DNA of 64,000 bases from Verrucolacustris abundans (GCA_965194535.1 OZ239145.1:1488001-1552000), one strand, 5' to 3'; counted from the first letter of the stretch, positions 46,193-55,356 are shown. Numbers and translations are program-made. Notes: generated by a model not told the origin, from the sequence alone.

Positions 46193-47479
46193 TTACTTTT
46201 TTCGGCCAGTCCAATGATTCGCCACCACCGCGATCACAAGATCTCCCAACACGTTCACGCAGGTCCGGCACATGTCCAAAAACCGGTCTACCCCAAGAAT
46301 GAGTCCGATACCCACTCCGGTTTTCATCGGGTCCACTCCCAGCGAGGCCAAGATCGCCGCTAGAATTGGCAATGTCCCACCCGGCACTCCCGCCGTACCC
46401 AAACTACCGATGACGCACCAACCCGCCACGATGGCCTGCTGCGTAAGACTTAGATCCACCCCAGCACTCTGAGCCAGAAATAACACCGTCACTCCCTCAT
46501 AGAGGGCCGTTCCATTCTGGTTGGTACTGGCCCCCGCGGTCAGAACAAAGCGGGAGACATGAGGCCGCAATCCCAATCGACCTTCCGCCGCCCGAATCGA
46601 GACTGGAAGGGTTGCGTTGCTGGAGGCGGTGGCAAACGCCGTCGACATCGGCTCCCTCACCCCGGTCCAGAACTTTCTCATGTCGAAATTTCCCAACGTG
46701 CGCAATGCCACTGGGTAAACGCCAAACGCCTGAATACTTAGCGACACAAGAACTGCTAAAACAAACGTCCCAAGGTAAGCCAGCAAACCTGGGCCCGTTC
46801 GAAAAGAGGAGAGACAAGTCAGGCTGAAAACCGCCAATGGAGCCCAGCGAATCAACCCATCGATCACCCGCATACAGGCGGCAAAGATTTTCTCCCAGAG
46901 TGCGTGCAAAGGCTCACCCCAAGCCTTGGGCAAAAGCATTAGAATCAATCCCCAGCCCACCGCTACCCCGAGAATGATCAACATCATATGGGCGGAGGAC
47001 GGACATCCCACTACGCCTGCCAAAAGCCCAAAAGGATCGTCAGGAATCTTGCTTACCGCTCTCAAAAGAAAGCCCGCATCCTCCGGCAAGGCCAACCCCT
47101 GCCCCCAATCCGTATGGGGAACGGCCGTCTTTCCAGGGTTCCAAAGATTCACCAACCCCAACGCCACGACCACGCTTGCGGAACTCAGCAAAAGGGTCAT
47201 CCCGAGGCAGATGAGAGCCGTTCTTCCGAGATGAAACAAACTTCCTGCCGAAGCAATTCCAAGCGGCAAAGCCGTCAGAAGAACTGGAATAACCATGACA
47301 AAGAGAAGTCGAAGGAAAAGGTCCCCCCAGGGCTGAACCCAGGACTGGAGAAAACCTGCACTCCCAGGAAACCATTGGCGGAGCCCCAACCCTACCACCA
47401 CTCCAGCGACCAACCCACCGAGAACCCACCAAGCGGATGGGCCATTCGGGGGAGTCGACGTTTCAGAGGCGTGCGACAA
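46193..47479 (-). CDS. Dicarboxylate/amino acid:cation symporter (DAACS), atypical
   Basis: 428 residues, eight TM plus two hairpin loops. HP1 S-S-N-A-T-L-P-V-S, TM8 D-R-F-L-D-M-C-R-T-C-V-N-V-L-G-D (the D-x3-D-x2-R-x3-N-x3-D set) and G-T-A-G-V-P-G-G (HP2) are conserved, and the TM8 Arg fits acidic substrates. The TM7 N-M-D-G-T motif reads N-Q-N-G-T, changing a sodium-site Asp to Asn. Overlaps the pckG stop by 17 bases. Confidence 0.88.
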   Translation of the reverse strand: MSHASETSTPPNGPSAWWVLGGLVAGVVVGLGLRQWFPGSAGFLQSWVQPWGDLFLRLLFVMVIPVLLTALPLGIASAGSLFHLGRTALICLGMTLLLSSASVVVALGLVNLWNPGKTAVPHTDWGQGLALPEDAGFLLRAVSKIPDDPFGLLAGVVGCPSSAHMMLIILGVAVGWGLILMLLPKAWGEPLHALWEKIFAACMRVIDGLIRWAPLAVFSLTCLSSFRTGPGLLAYLGTFVLAVLVSLSIQAFGVYPVALRTLGNFDMRKFWTGVREPMSTAFATASSNATLPVSIRAAEGRLGLRPHVSRFVLTAGASTNQNGTALYEGVTVLFLAQSAGVDLSLTQQAIVAGWCVIGSLGTAGVPGGTLPILAAILASLGVDPMKTGVGIGLILGVDRFLDMCRTCVNVLGDLVIAVVANHWTGRKK

Positions 47480-49259
47480 GCAACTCCCTCTGATAGATCA
47501 TCTCCTTGGGCAGTTCGTGATACAGCTTGAGAAAGAGCTCATTCTGTAACACCAACTCCCGCCGCCACTCCTCCGGATCAATCTTCATCATTTCATCAAA
47601 CCGCTCGCGCTTCATCCCTTGTAGACCCTGCATATTCATATCCTCAAACCGAGGCACCCAGCCGATCGACTTCTCCCGAGCATCCTTCTGCCCGTGACAG
47701 CGACCAATGATCCACTCCAGCACCCTCATATTTTCCCCAAATCCAGGCCAATAGAACTTTCCCGCCGCGTCCTTGCGGAACCAGTTCACATGAAAAATCC
47801 GTGGCAAAATCTCGATATGTCGTCTCATCTCCATCCAGTGATCGAAATATTGGCCCATGTTATAACCGCAGAAAGGAAGCATCGCCATCGGGTCACGTCG
47901 CACCTGCCCCACCGCCCCCGCCGCCGCAGCCGTGGTCTCCGAACCCATTGAGGCGCCAACAAAGACCCCGTGAAACCAGCTGAACGCCTGAAAAACCAAA
48001 GGCATGGTACTGGCTCTTCGCCCCCCAAATATAATGGCACTGATAGGAACCCCTTGTGGATTATTCGCCTCCACCGCCAACGCGGGATTGTTTTTCATCG
48101 GTGAGGTGAACCGGCTATTCGGATGCGCGGCATTTTCCCCACCATTCTGAACCCAGGGTTTTCCTTTCCAGTCGATCAAGTTTGGCGGTGGGGGATTGTC
48201 TTTTCCTTCCCACCAGACATCCCCGTCCGGTGTGCGGGCCACATTGGTGAAGATGGTATCCCGAGCGATCGTTTTCATCGCATTGGGATTCGATTTTTCA
48301 TTCGTTCCTGGAGCGACACCAAAATAACCGTTCTCTGGATTGATCGCATGGAGACGCCCATCCGTACCCGGTTTCATCCAGGCGATGTCATCCCCGATAG
48401 TGGTAATCTTCCACCCTTTGTAAGAATCGGGCGGAATCATCATCGCAAAGTTCGTCTTTCCACAAGCAGACGGGAAAGCCGCCGCCACATAAGTTTTTTG
48501 ACCCTTCGGATCCTCGACACACAAAATAAGCATATGCTCGGCTAACCAACCCTCGTCGCGCCCCAAATAAGAGGCGATTCGCAGTGCCAGACACTTCTTA
48601 CCAAGAAGGGCGTTCCCCCCATATCCCGAGCCCACGGAGATGATCTCGTTCTCCTCCGGAAAATGGGAGATGTAACGACGCTCTGGATTGCAGTCTAAAA
48701 CGGAGTGGGTTCCGCGATTAAACCCCTCCCCAGCCCCCAAGTGATCCCAAGCGACTTTTCCCATCCGTGCCATAATCCTCATATTCAGCACAACGTAGAT
48801 TGAATCCGTAAGTTCGACTCCCACCTTTGAGAGGGGAGAACCTGGTGGCCCCATTAAGTACGGAATCACAAACAGGGTGCGCCCCTTCATGGCCCCCTGA
48901 AGAATTCCTTCTAGTTTTTGCCGCATGGCCTTGGGTTCCATCCAGTTATTGGTCGGCCCAGCCTCTTTCTGTCTTCGGGTGCAAATATAAGTGCACTGTT
49001 CCACCCGGGCCACGTCATTGGGGTTGGAATGGTGGTAATGGCATCCCGGCCATTTTTTTTGGTCTAAAGGAATAAGCACCCCCTGCTTCACCGCCTGCTC
49101 CATCAAATAGGCCTTCTCCTCTTCTGATCCGTCACACCAAAAAATATTCTCTGGCTGGACAAGGGCGATCGTCTTTTGCACCCAATCCAGGACGAATTTA
49201 TTATTGGGCTGAAGTTTACCCAGTTTGCTGTGAGCAGGAATGGCCTGAAAGGGATTCAT
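47463..49259 (-). CDS. pckG: Phosphoenolpyruvate carboxykinase (GTP)
   Basis: Gluconeogenic enzyme, 598 residues. GTP-class features: the P-loop/kinase-1a motif F-P-S-A-C-G-K-T-N with the hyper-reactive Cys, I-G-D-D-I-A-W-M (metal site), E-N-G-Y-F-G-V-A-P-G-T, F-G-G-R-R and N-W-F-R-K. ATP-type (PckA) motifs are absent. Start ATG at 49259. The DAACS gene follows with overlapping ends, hinting at C4-dicarboxylate/aspartate use feeding oxaloacetate to PEP. Confidence 0.97.
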   Translation of the reverse strand: MNPFQAIPAHSKLGKLQPNNKFVLDWVQKTIALVQPENIFWCDGSEEEKAYLMEQAVKQGVLIPLDQKKWPGCHYHHSNPNDVARVEQCTYICTRRQKEAGPTNNWMEPKAMRQKLEGILQGAMKGRTLFVIPYLMGPPGSPLSKVGVELTDSIYVVLNMRIMARMGKVAWDHLGAGEGFNRGTHSVLDCNPERRYISHFPEENEIISVGSGYGGNALLGKKCLALRIASYLGRDEGWLAEHMLILCVEDPKGQKTYVAAAFPSACGKTNFAMMIPPDSYKGWKITTIGDDIAWMKPGTDGRLHAINPENGYFGVAPGTNEKSNPNAMKTIARDTIFTNVARTPDGDVWWEGKDNPPPPNLIDWKGKPWVQNGGENAAHPNSRFTSPMKNNPALAVEANNPQGVPISAIIFGGRRASTMPLVFQAFSWFHGVFVGASMGSETTAAAAGAVGQVRRDPMAMLPFCGYNMGQYFDHWMEMRRHIEILPRIFHVNWFRKDAAGKFYWPGFGENMRVLEWIIGRCHGQKDAREKSIGWVPRFEDMNMQGLQGMKRERFDEMMKIDPEEWRRELVLQNELFLKLYHELPKEMIYQRELLVARL

Positions 49260-49286
49260 GGAATTAGCTTAGCCATGAATTGATGG

Positions 49287-49412
49287 CTAGGAGGAACACT
49301 TTCCACAACCTGACCCCTTGCCCCCCTTGGGCTTAAAAAAACGAATCACCAGATAGATGAGAGCACCCAGAACGATTCCTCCCGTAACCCACCCCTGCCA
49401 ACTTTCGCTCAT
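49287..49412 (-). CDS. FeoB-associated Cys-rich membrane miniprotein
   Basis: 41 residues: a short N-terminus with W-x-x-W-V, one TM (G-G-I-V-L-G-A-L-I-Y-L-V-I), R-F-F-K-P-K-G-G-K, and a tail G-C-G-K-C-S-S. This is the FeoB-associated Cys-rich protein pattern, thought to act like FeoC in iron uptake. It starts two bases after the last feoB codon's stop (49414), so it is clearly in the feo operon. Confidence 0.85.
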   Translation of the reverse strand: MSESWQGWVTGGIVLGALIYLVIRFFKPKGGKGSGCGKCSS

Positions 49413-49413
49413 C

Positions 49414-51465
49414 TCAAGAAAATCCTAACGCCCGACCCACAATTTGGACAATCCAAGCCGCTCCATACGCTAACGCAGTCATGTAGAGCATCATGAAAGC
49501 GGGCCAGCCCCATCCCCCCGTTTCTCTCTTGGCCACAGCCACCGTGCTTAAACATTGCAAAGCGTACACATAAAAAACCAAGAGGGAGAGACACGTCAAC
49601 GGAGTATAAATGGATTCACCATTGGGCCAGCGAGCTCCCTGCATAGCCGCCACCAAACCCGCCTCCTCTCCACCCACGTGATACACAATCGACATGGTGC
49701 TAACAAAGACCTCTCTTGCCGCCAACGACCCCACCAACCCAATCCCGATCCGCCAATCAAAACCAAGAGGGCGAATAACAGGTTCCAACAAGTGCCCCAA
49801 CTGCCCTGCGTAACTTCCTGCTAACTTTTCTGTAGGATCATCCGAGCGGACTGGAAAACTGGAGACAAACCATAGCAAGATCGACAAAGCCAGAATGACA
49901 GTCCCCGCGCGCTTCAGAAAGATAATGGCCCGCTCCCACATTCGCAATGCAACCGACCGAATGGCAGGCCTCCGATAAGGAGGAAGCTCGAGAATCAGGG
50001 GTGGGGAACCACCTCCCAACATCTTTTTCCTAAAGAACCACGCCAAAAGAAAAGCTGTGCCCGTTCCTAGAATGTAGAGTCCCAAGAAAGCCGCTGCTTT
50101 TCCCCAGATGGGGACCAGAGCTGCAGGAATCGCAGCGGCAATTAGCGTTGTATAGACAGGAATTCTGGCCGAACAGCTCATGAGAGGGGCAATCAGAATT
50201 GTCGTAAGCCTATCCTTAGGATCCTCCACCGTACGTGTTGCCATAATTCCAGGAATCGCACACGCGTAGGAGCTCAGAAGTGGAATAAAGGATTTTCCGC
50301 TCAGGCCCACCCGATGCATCACCCGGTCCAAAAGAAACGCAGCACGAGCCAGATATCCTGAATCCTCAAGCAATCCCAAAAAGAAGAAGAGAATTAGAAT
50401 TTGCGGGAGAAAGATCACCACTCCACCGACTCCGGCCACAACTCCATTCACCAAAAGCTCACGCAACACTCCTGCAGGCATACGTTGTTCAAGAAAAAGA
50501 CCCGTCCAGCTGAAGCCGGCATCGATCCACTCCATAGGATAGGAGGCGATGGAGAAGATGGAGATAAAGAGTGTCATCATCATTCCAGCGAGGACTCCCC
50601 ATCCCGCGACAGGATGCAGGACAATCGCATCAATCCTGTCGGTCCAAGTTGCAATCCGCGCCCCACCCAACACGCCTGTGGATCCCAAAACATTCCGAAC
50701 ATACTCATACCGGGCATGAATGACTGCCGCCGACCAATCGTAAGCCTCTTTTCGGAACCGCTCCCGCCACCCAGCAGCCAATTTCCTTGCTCCCTCTGGA
50801 CCAACGTTCGATCCCGCAAGAAGCTCTAAGGCTTTCCCCTCCGCAGTAACCTCCGCTGGAAGAGATTCCCGCCACGCAGCCGCGATCTGCCCGACTGCCG
50901 CGGCAAGCGGAGGGGGCATGGCCCACTGTCTTGGTCCGGGTCGATGCAAACCTTGTCCCAGGGCTGCCCGCAACTCGACCAATCCCTTTCCCCGATGGGC
51001 TTGAGTGGGAATAAAAGGGACACCCAGTTTTTGACTGAGCTCCTGAGGGCGAAGATGAATTCCCTTCGCCTCGGCCATATCCACCATATTGAGAGCGACC
51101 AAAACGGGCAGACCCAACTCCATCACTTGGGTCACGAGAAAAAGATTTCTTTCCAGGTTACTTGCATCCACCACGCACAAAACCGCATCGGGCCGCGGCA
51201 CCCCTTTTGATTCTCCATGCAAAACCTGCCATGCGATTTTCTCATCGGGAGACCGTGGGGAGAGACTATACATCCCGGGCAGGTCGATTAATTCCAACGC
51301 ATCTCCGTGCAGGGTAAAGGCAGTACCCGTTCTTTTTTCTACCGTTACACCTGGATAATTTCCCACTCGTTGCCGCAAACCCGTAAGGGCATTGAAAAGA
51401 GTACTCTTCCCCGCATTTGGATTTCCCACCACGGCAACCCAGCGCTTGGCTCCGTCCTGATTCAT
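49414..51465 (-). CDS. feoB: Ferrous iron transport GTPase FeoB
   Basis: 683-residue inner-membrane Fe2+ transporter. N-terminal G domain: G-N-P-N-A-G-K-S-T-L-F-N (G1), D-L-P-G-M-Y-S-L (G3), N-M-V-D (G4). Then the Gate-type membrane domains with I-P-L-L-S-S-Y-A-C-A-I-P-G-I-M-A-T-R and the second gate region L-M-S-C-S-A-R-I-P-V-Y (conserved Cys). The ATG at 51465 has no SD; a terminator-like hairpin lies immediately upstream. Confidence 0.96.
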   Translation of the reverse strand: MNQDGAKRWVAVVGNPNAGKSTLFNALTGLRQRVGNYPGVTVEKRTGTAFTLHGDALELIDLPGMYSLSPRSPDEKIAWQVLHGESKGVPRPDAVLCVVDASNLERNLFLVTQVMELGLPVLVALNMVDMAEAKGIHLRPQELSQKLGVPFIPTQAHRGKGLVELRAALGQGLHRPGPRQWAMPPPLAAAVGQIAAAWRESLPAEVTAEGKALELLAGSNVGPEGARKLAAGWRERFRKEAYDWSAAVIHARYEYVRNVLGSTGVLGGARIATWTDRIDAIVLHPVAGWGVLAGMMMTLFISIFSIASYPMEWIDAGFSWTGLFLEQRMPAGVLRELLVNGVVAGVGGVVIFLPQILILFFFLGLLEDSGYLARAAFLLDRVMHRVGLSGKSFIPLLSSYACAIPGIMATRTVEDPKDRLTTILIAPLMSCSARIPVYTTLIAAAIPAALVPIWGKAAAFLGLYILGTGTAFLLAWFFRKKMLGGGSPPLILELPPYRRPAIRSVALRMWERAIIFLKRAGTVILALSILLWFVSSFPVRSDDPTEKLAGSYAGQLGHLLEPVIRPLGFDWRIGIGLVGSLAAREVFVSTMSIVYHVGGEEAGLVAAMQGARWPNGESIYTPLTCLSLLVFYVYALQCLSTVAVAKRETGGWGWPAFMMLYMTALAYGAAWIVQIVGRALGFS

Positions 51466-51468
51466 CGT

Positions 51469-51493
51469 AAAAAAACGGGGTTACTTCCCCGCT
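51469..51493 (-). terminator. Terminator-like hairpin between feoA and feoB
   Basis: On the minus strand: stem AAGCGGGG/CCCCGTTT (8 bp, one G-U), loop AAGTAA, then a run of seven T ending three bases before the feoB ATG. The 38-base feoA-feoB gap contains little else, and it holds no SD for feoB. Confidence 0.7.
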
Positions 51494-51503
51494 TCAGCTT
51501 GTC

Positions 51504-51767
51504 CTACGACCTTCCGTCCACGTGCTCGACCAAAATCTGCTTGGCCAAGCGAGCACTCAATGCGACCCGCGTCCCACAGACCCAACAAACCAGATCCGCA
51601 CCACCCCGTATTTTTGTGATCAGTGCGTTTTCACAAAAGCCCATTTCTCGTAACCGCTGACACGTTGTCGGAGCGCACTCCAAACGGCTTACCCTGACTT
51701 CCGCCCCTGCCCCCACATCACTCAAATTAAGAGTATGCCCACCCGAAGAGTTGCTGGACGACTTCAC
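51504..51767 (-). CDS. feoA: Ferrous iron transport protein FeoA
   Basis: 87-residue SH3-like partner of FeoB. R-L-R-E-M-G-F, T-K-I-R-G-G-A and V-A-L-S-A-R-L-A-K-Q-I are the family core. It starts with GTG at 51767; TTGCAA-17-CAAATT-6-GTG just upstream resembles the near-leaderless promoters elsewhere in the window. No Fur or DtxR box was recognised in 51768-51882. Confidence 0.9.
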   Translation of the reverse strand: MKSSSNSSGGHTLNLSDVGAGAEVRVSRLECAPTTCQRLREMGFCENALITKIRGGADLVCWVCGTRVALSARLAKQILVEHVDGRS

Positions 51768-51882
51768 TCTGTAAATTTGCCCCTTTTGAGACTCAGTTGC
51801 AAGAGCGAGCTATCCAAATGTCTCAGGGTCAGTCCCCGAAACAGGTGCGGTGCCAGGCGTAGGGTCTGCCGCCAGATCTTAA

Positions 51883-52302
51883 CTAAGCGAACCAGCGATA
51901 GAGCATCAGATAAACAAGGACCCCCGTTACCGAGACGTACATCCATATTGGCCAGACCCATGGCGTCAATTTCTTATGTTTTTCGAATTGCCCTGTTGCC
52001 GCAAACCACACCGCCAACAGAATAAAAGGCAGGTTCAGGACCGCCAGGATCGTATGAGGAATTAAAATAAAGAAATACAAAGTTCTGACCCATCCTTGCA
52101 TGGGGAACAGTTTCGGTCCGACCGTAATTTTATGAATCAGATAGGACGCAAGAAACACACTCGAAACACAAAACGCCGTCACCATGATTTTTTTGTGGGC
52201 TTCCTTGTTTCCGCGTTTGATCTGAATCCGACCCGCCAAAAGGAGAATCGCCGTAGCTGTGTTAAGACAAGCATTCAGCAAAGGCAAATCGTGTAGGGTC
52301 AT
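51883..52302 (-). CDS. DUF420/CtaM-like membrane protein
   Basis: 139 residues, four TM segments with conserved His (H-K-K-I-M-V, Y-L-I-H-K, I-P-H-T-I-L-A). Matches the DUF420 family, some members of which (CtaM) are needed for heme-copper oxidase maturation. It overlaps the SCO gene by ATGA and is the last gene of the cluster. Confidence 0.82.
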   Translation of the reverse strand: MTLHDLPLLNACLNTATAILLLAGRIQIKRGNKEAHKKIMVTAFCVSSVFLASYLIHKITVGPKLFPMQGWVRTLYFFILIPHTILAVLNLPFILLAVWFAATGQFEKHKKLTPWVWPIWMYVSVTGVLVYLMLYRWFA

Positions 52303-52982
52303 TTGTTTTTTTGCTCTTCGCGCAGAAGAGAACCTACATCCGGAAGAACCCGAGCCAAAAGGTCCGCGTCTGTTCCATTATAGTAAGCACGGACCTGCCC
52401 CCGCCCATCGATCAGTGCCACCTTGGTGCTGTGGAGCACTTTTCCAGCTTGGGGAACTGATTCGGGTGGGTTCTCCTCCACCGCAACTTTGAAGCCCTCA
52501 CGAGCGAGTCGGAACGTTTCCTTCAAGGACCCCGTCAGAAACCACCAGTTGCTTCCAGCTCCATACTGGTTGGCATAGTGCTGAAGACGCTCAGGAGTAT
52601 CCGTAGCGGGATCCACTGTAATCGATACGATCCTGACCTTTCCCTTCGTTCGTTGTACCGCTTGTGCCAGATCTGCCATTCGACTGGTCAAAACGGGGCA
52701 CGGTCCAGGACAAGAGGTAAAAAAGAAATCAGCTAGCCACACCTCCCCCTTGAAATCCGCCAAAGTCTTGGTTTGCCCACTTCTTTCCGTCAGCCGAAAA
52801 TCGGTAATCTGACCGAGCACAGGTAACTCCGTATACTCTTGCCGAACTGCAGAACTCCAAATCTCACGCACCCCTGCCGCTATGACTCCGGCGAGACCCA
52901 AGATTAGGATTGCCCAAACAAAGGCGGAAAGATTTCGATTAGCAGGCCGCGGGCCGGGAGAAACCGGCGTGCCCAATGTCAC
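52299..52982 (-). CDS. SCO1/SenC copper chaperone family protein
   Basis: 227 residues from GTG at 52982 (GTGA overlap with the permease; the frame is open to 53039). One N-terminal TM anchors a thioredoxin-fold domain. The copper site is C-P-G-P-C (CxxxC) in S-C-P-G-P-C-P-V-L, with the distal His in L-H-S-T-K. SCO proteins deliver copper to cytochrome-oxidase CuA or act as thiol reductases. Confidence 0.9.
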   Translation of the reverse strand: MTLGTPVSPGPRPANRNLSAFVWAILILGLAGVIAAGVREIWSSAVRQEYTELPVLGQITDFRLTERSGQTKTLADFKGEVWLADFFFTSCPGPCPVLTSRMADLAQAVQRTKGKVRIVSITVDPATDTPERLQHYANQYGAGSNWWFLTGSLKETFRLAREGFKVAVEENPPESVPQAGKVLHSTKVALIDGRGQVRAYYNGTDADLLARVLPDVGSLLREEQKNK

Positions 52983-53746
52983 GAACGCCGGCTGACCTGA
53001 AGTGCGCAGGCCATCACAAGCAGCAAGGTCGTCGCGCAAACAATCGAAAAGTCGTGAGACAAATCAACGGGTAAAGGCATTCCAGGCCGTGTCGCAAGCA
53101 ACCCTGCCAAGGCATCATGCCCGTAGCTGAGGGGGTTAAATCGCATCAGGACCCGAATCCACTCCGCCGCACCCGCGGGCGGGAACAAGGCCCCACTTAG
53201 AAACCAGAGTGGCACGAAGAATAGATTAATTAAGGCATGGAAGCCTTGGGTTGAATCCATCGGCCAAGCAATGAGGAATCCCAAGGCGGTTAATCCAACG
53301 GCCAAAACGGAAATAATCGCGAGGAGATAAAAAAGAACCCGAGCATCTGGGTGATAATCCGAGTAAGGCGCAAGAAGAACTACGACAATGGCCTGAAACA
53401 CTGCCAAGAGAGTCCCGCCGATTAACTTTCCAAAAAGAATGGCAGATCGACCATCCGGAGCGACGAGGACTCCCTGCAGGAATCCTTCCCGACGATCTTC
53501 AATCACCGACACAGTCGAAAATATGGCCGTAAACAGAATGATGAGCAGGACAATTCCGGGAAAAAAGTAGGTCAAATAATCCGTTCGTTCACGAAATCCT
53601 GGAGCCACTAACGATCTTCCGACTCCCGAGCCCAGAAGGAACCAGAACAGAACTGGGGTTGCCATTGCCCCGATGACCCGATTTTTTTGACGGAGGAAAC
53701 GAGTGACCTCACGAAGAGCTAAACTGTAGGAAGCTTGCATGAACAT
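52979..53746 (-). CDS. ABC-2 type permease
   Basis: 255 residues, six TM segments, with the ABC-2 layout (R-E-V-T-R-F-L-R-Q-K-N-R, S-V-I-E-D-R-R-E-G, F-N-P-L-S-Y). Forms an exporter with the upstream ATPase gene (4-base gap). Substrate unknown; its link with SCO and DUF420 suggests oxidase maturation. Confidence 0.88.
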   Translation of the reverse strand: MFMQASYSLALREVTRFLRQKNRVIGAMATPVLFWFLLGSGVGRSLVAPGFRERTDYLTYFFPGIVLLIILFTAIFSTVSVIEDRREGFLQGVLVAPDGRSAILFGKLIGGTLLAVFQAIVVVLLAPYSDYHPDARVLFYLLAIISVLAVGLTALGFLIAWPMDSTQGFHALINLFFVPLWFLSGALFPPAGAAEWIRVLMRFNPLSYGHDALAGLLATRPGMPLPVDLSHDFSIVCATTLLLVMACALQVSRRS

Positions 53747-53750
53747 GGTA

Positions 53751-54701
53751 TTAAATCTCCCCTGGGGTGGAGGACCAGAGCCGGCCGGTTTTCTGGAGGA
53801 AAAGGTCCTCTAACGTCGGGCGACAAAGGGTGACGGAAGTAACCTCATGACTGTACTCTCGCCAGAGACGAATCGCCAAGGGAGCTGCTTGCCCTCGAAT
53901 AGGCACCACCTTGACCGATGCGGGTTCCGCGGTCACCTCGACCTCCCCTTCTTTACGGATTTTTGCAGCTAACTTCTTGGGGCTATACGTTCCGAGGCGA
54001 ACATACTCTTTACCTAAAGAACTGCGAAGCTCAGAAACCTTTCCAGATGCGACGGAGTGACCTTGATCCAGAAGCAGAATCTCGTCCGCAGGCTCCGCCT
54101 CCTCCAGAAGATGGGTGGTGAAGAGAACGCTCAGTTTACGAGTGTTACGGATTCCTGAAATAATGCTCCACAGCTCCGATCGAATGGCAGGATCCAACCC
54201 TGTGGTAGGTTCATCCATCAAAAGAATGCTAGGGCGGGTGAGTAGAACTTTTGCAATCTCAACCCTCCGCCTGAGCCCACCCGAAAGGCTTTCCACCATC
54301 TCCCCCCCCCGATTTTCAACCCCTAAGGCCACCAAGTTTTTGTTGATTCGGGTTTCCAAGTCGTGAGGGTCCAATCCGTAAAGATTCCCGTGATGCCGAA
54401 GGTTCTCTCGGACCGTTAATTTCATATCCACTGCCGGGTTTTGAAAAAGGACCCCGATTTTCTTTCGCACGGGAGTTGGAAACTGGCGCAAACTACGTCC
54501 TCCAACTGATATTTCGCCATCTTGAAGGGCAAATATCGTGGAGATGATCTTAAAAAGGGTTGTTTTGCCGCTTCCGTTCGGGCCGAGGACACAGAACATC
54601 CCCCCCTCCTCCAATTTTAGATCAATATTATCAAGAACCCGCTTGCGCCCGTATGAGTAGCCTACGCCTTCCGCTTGAACGGCATATAAACTGTCAGCCA
54701 T
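53751..54701 (-). CDS. ABC transporter ATP-binding protein
   Basis: 316 residues. Walker A G-P-N-G-S-G-K-T-T, Q-loop F-Q-N-P, signature L-S-G-G-L-R-R-R-V-E, Walker B I-L-L-M-D-E-P-T and H-loop T-T-H. The ~80-residue C-terminal extension is typical of DrrA/NatA/CcmA-like exporters. First gene of a four-gene operon; TTGACC lies 33 bases upstream without a convincing -10. Confidence 0.92.
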   Translation of the reverse strand: MADSLYAVQAEGVGYSYGRKRVLDNIDLKLEEGGMFCVLGPNGSGKTTLFKIISTIFALQDGEISVGGRSLRQFPTPVRKKIGVLFQNPAVDMKLTVRENLRHHGNLYGLDPHDLETRINKNLVALGVENRGGEMVESLSGGLRRRVEIAKVLLTRPSILLMDEPTTGLDPAIRSELWSIISGIRNTRKLSVLFTTHLLEEAEPADEILLLDQGHSVASGKVSELRSSLGKEYVRLGTYSPKKLAAKIRKEGEVEVTAEPASVKVVPIRGQAAPLAIRLWREYSHEVTSVTLCRPTLEDLFLQKTGRLWSSTPGEI

Positions 54702-54775
54702 AAGCCGTTACTCTGAGGGGAAAAAAACGCTCGGTCAAGCAACAGCAGCCCGAGGTCTCAACGAAATGCAGATAA

Positions 54776-55138
54776 CTAGCGTAGACCAGACCGAATCGAG
54801 CCAGTGGCCGAGTCTTGCAACTTGGCCGGAACCCCTTGAGTTTGGAGATAGCTCTCAATTCTGGAAAGGGACTCGTTGGGAAGCGCCTTTGATCCCCGTG
54901 ATCTGCACAAGGTCAAGACACACTGATGGGCTATTTCGCTAGCATCCATTCCCTTGGCTTTGGCGTGTTCGACCGAGAGGGTAAGCCTGCTTTTCCAGTA
55001 ATTCATTCGATTATCGGCGCAAACTTGATTCTCCTCATCGATGACCGCTTGCGCAAAACCCCAAATCTCCCTCTGTAAATCTTCAGAAATGCGCGTCGCA
55101 TGCATGCCGACATGATGATGATGAATCTTCGAGATCAT
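54776..55138 (-). CDS. Hypothetical protein, His-containing N-terminus
   Basis: 120 residues, alpha-helical and soluble in appearance. The N-terminus has K-I-H-H-H-H-V-G-M-H, a natural four-His run. Then R-I-S-E-D-L-Q-R-E-I and A-K-A-K-G-M-D-A-S-E-I-A. No family recognised. Independent of the neighbouring operons; the region 55139-55356 upstream is A/T-rich and holds a terminator. Confidence 0.55.
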   Translation of the reverse strand: MISKIHHHHVGMHATRISEDLQREIWGFAQAVIDEENQVCADNRMNYWKSRLTLSVEHAKAKGMDASEIAHQCVLTLCRSRGSKALPNESLSRIESYLQTQGVPAKLQDSATGSIRSGLR

Positions 55139-55242
55139 GCTAGGAGCTGAAACAATGTTCGATTTGTCCTAATAATACAATAATTATGTTTATATATGTA
55201 TTAACCATTCTAATCACATAAGTCATTGACTGCTAGCTTGCT

Positions 55243-55279
55243 ACAAAAACAAAAAGCGTGGGTGATCAGACCCACGCTT
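55243..55279 (-). terminator. Intrinsic terminator after the VTT-domain gene
   Basis: On the minus strand a perfect 10-bp stem (AAGCGTGGGT and complement), 6-base loop, then TTTGTTTTTG. It lies about 80 bases after the VTT gene stop. Confidence 0.8.
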
Positions 55280-55356
55280 CTTGCCAAACACTAGGAGATG
55301 TAAACGATCTGAAGTAATAGACAGGGGAAGAGCCAAAACGTTCAAACTATTTTCAG

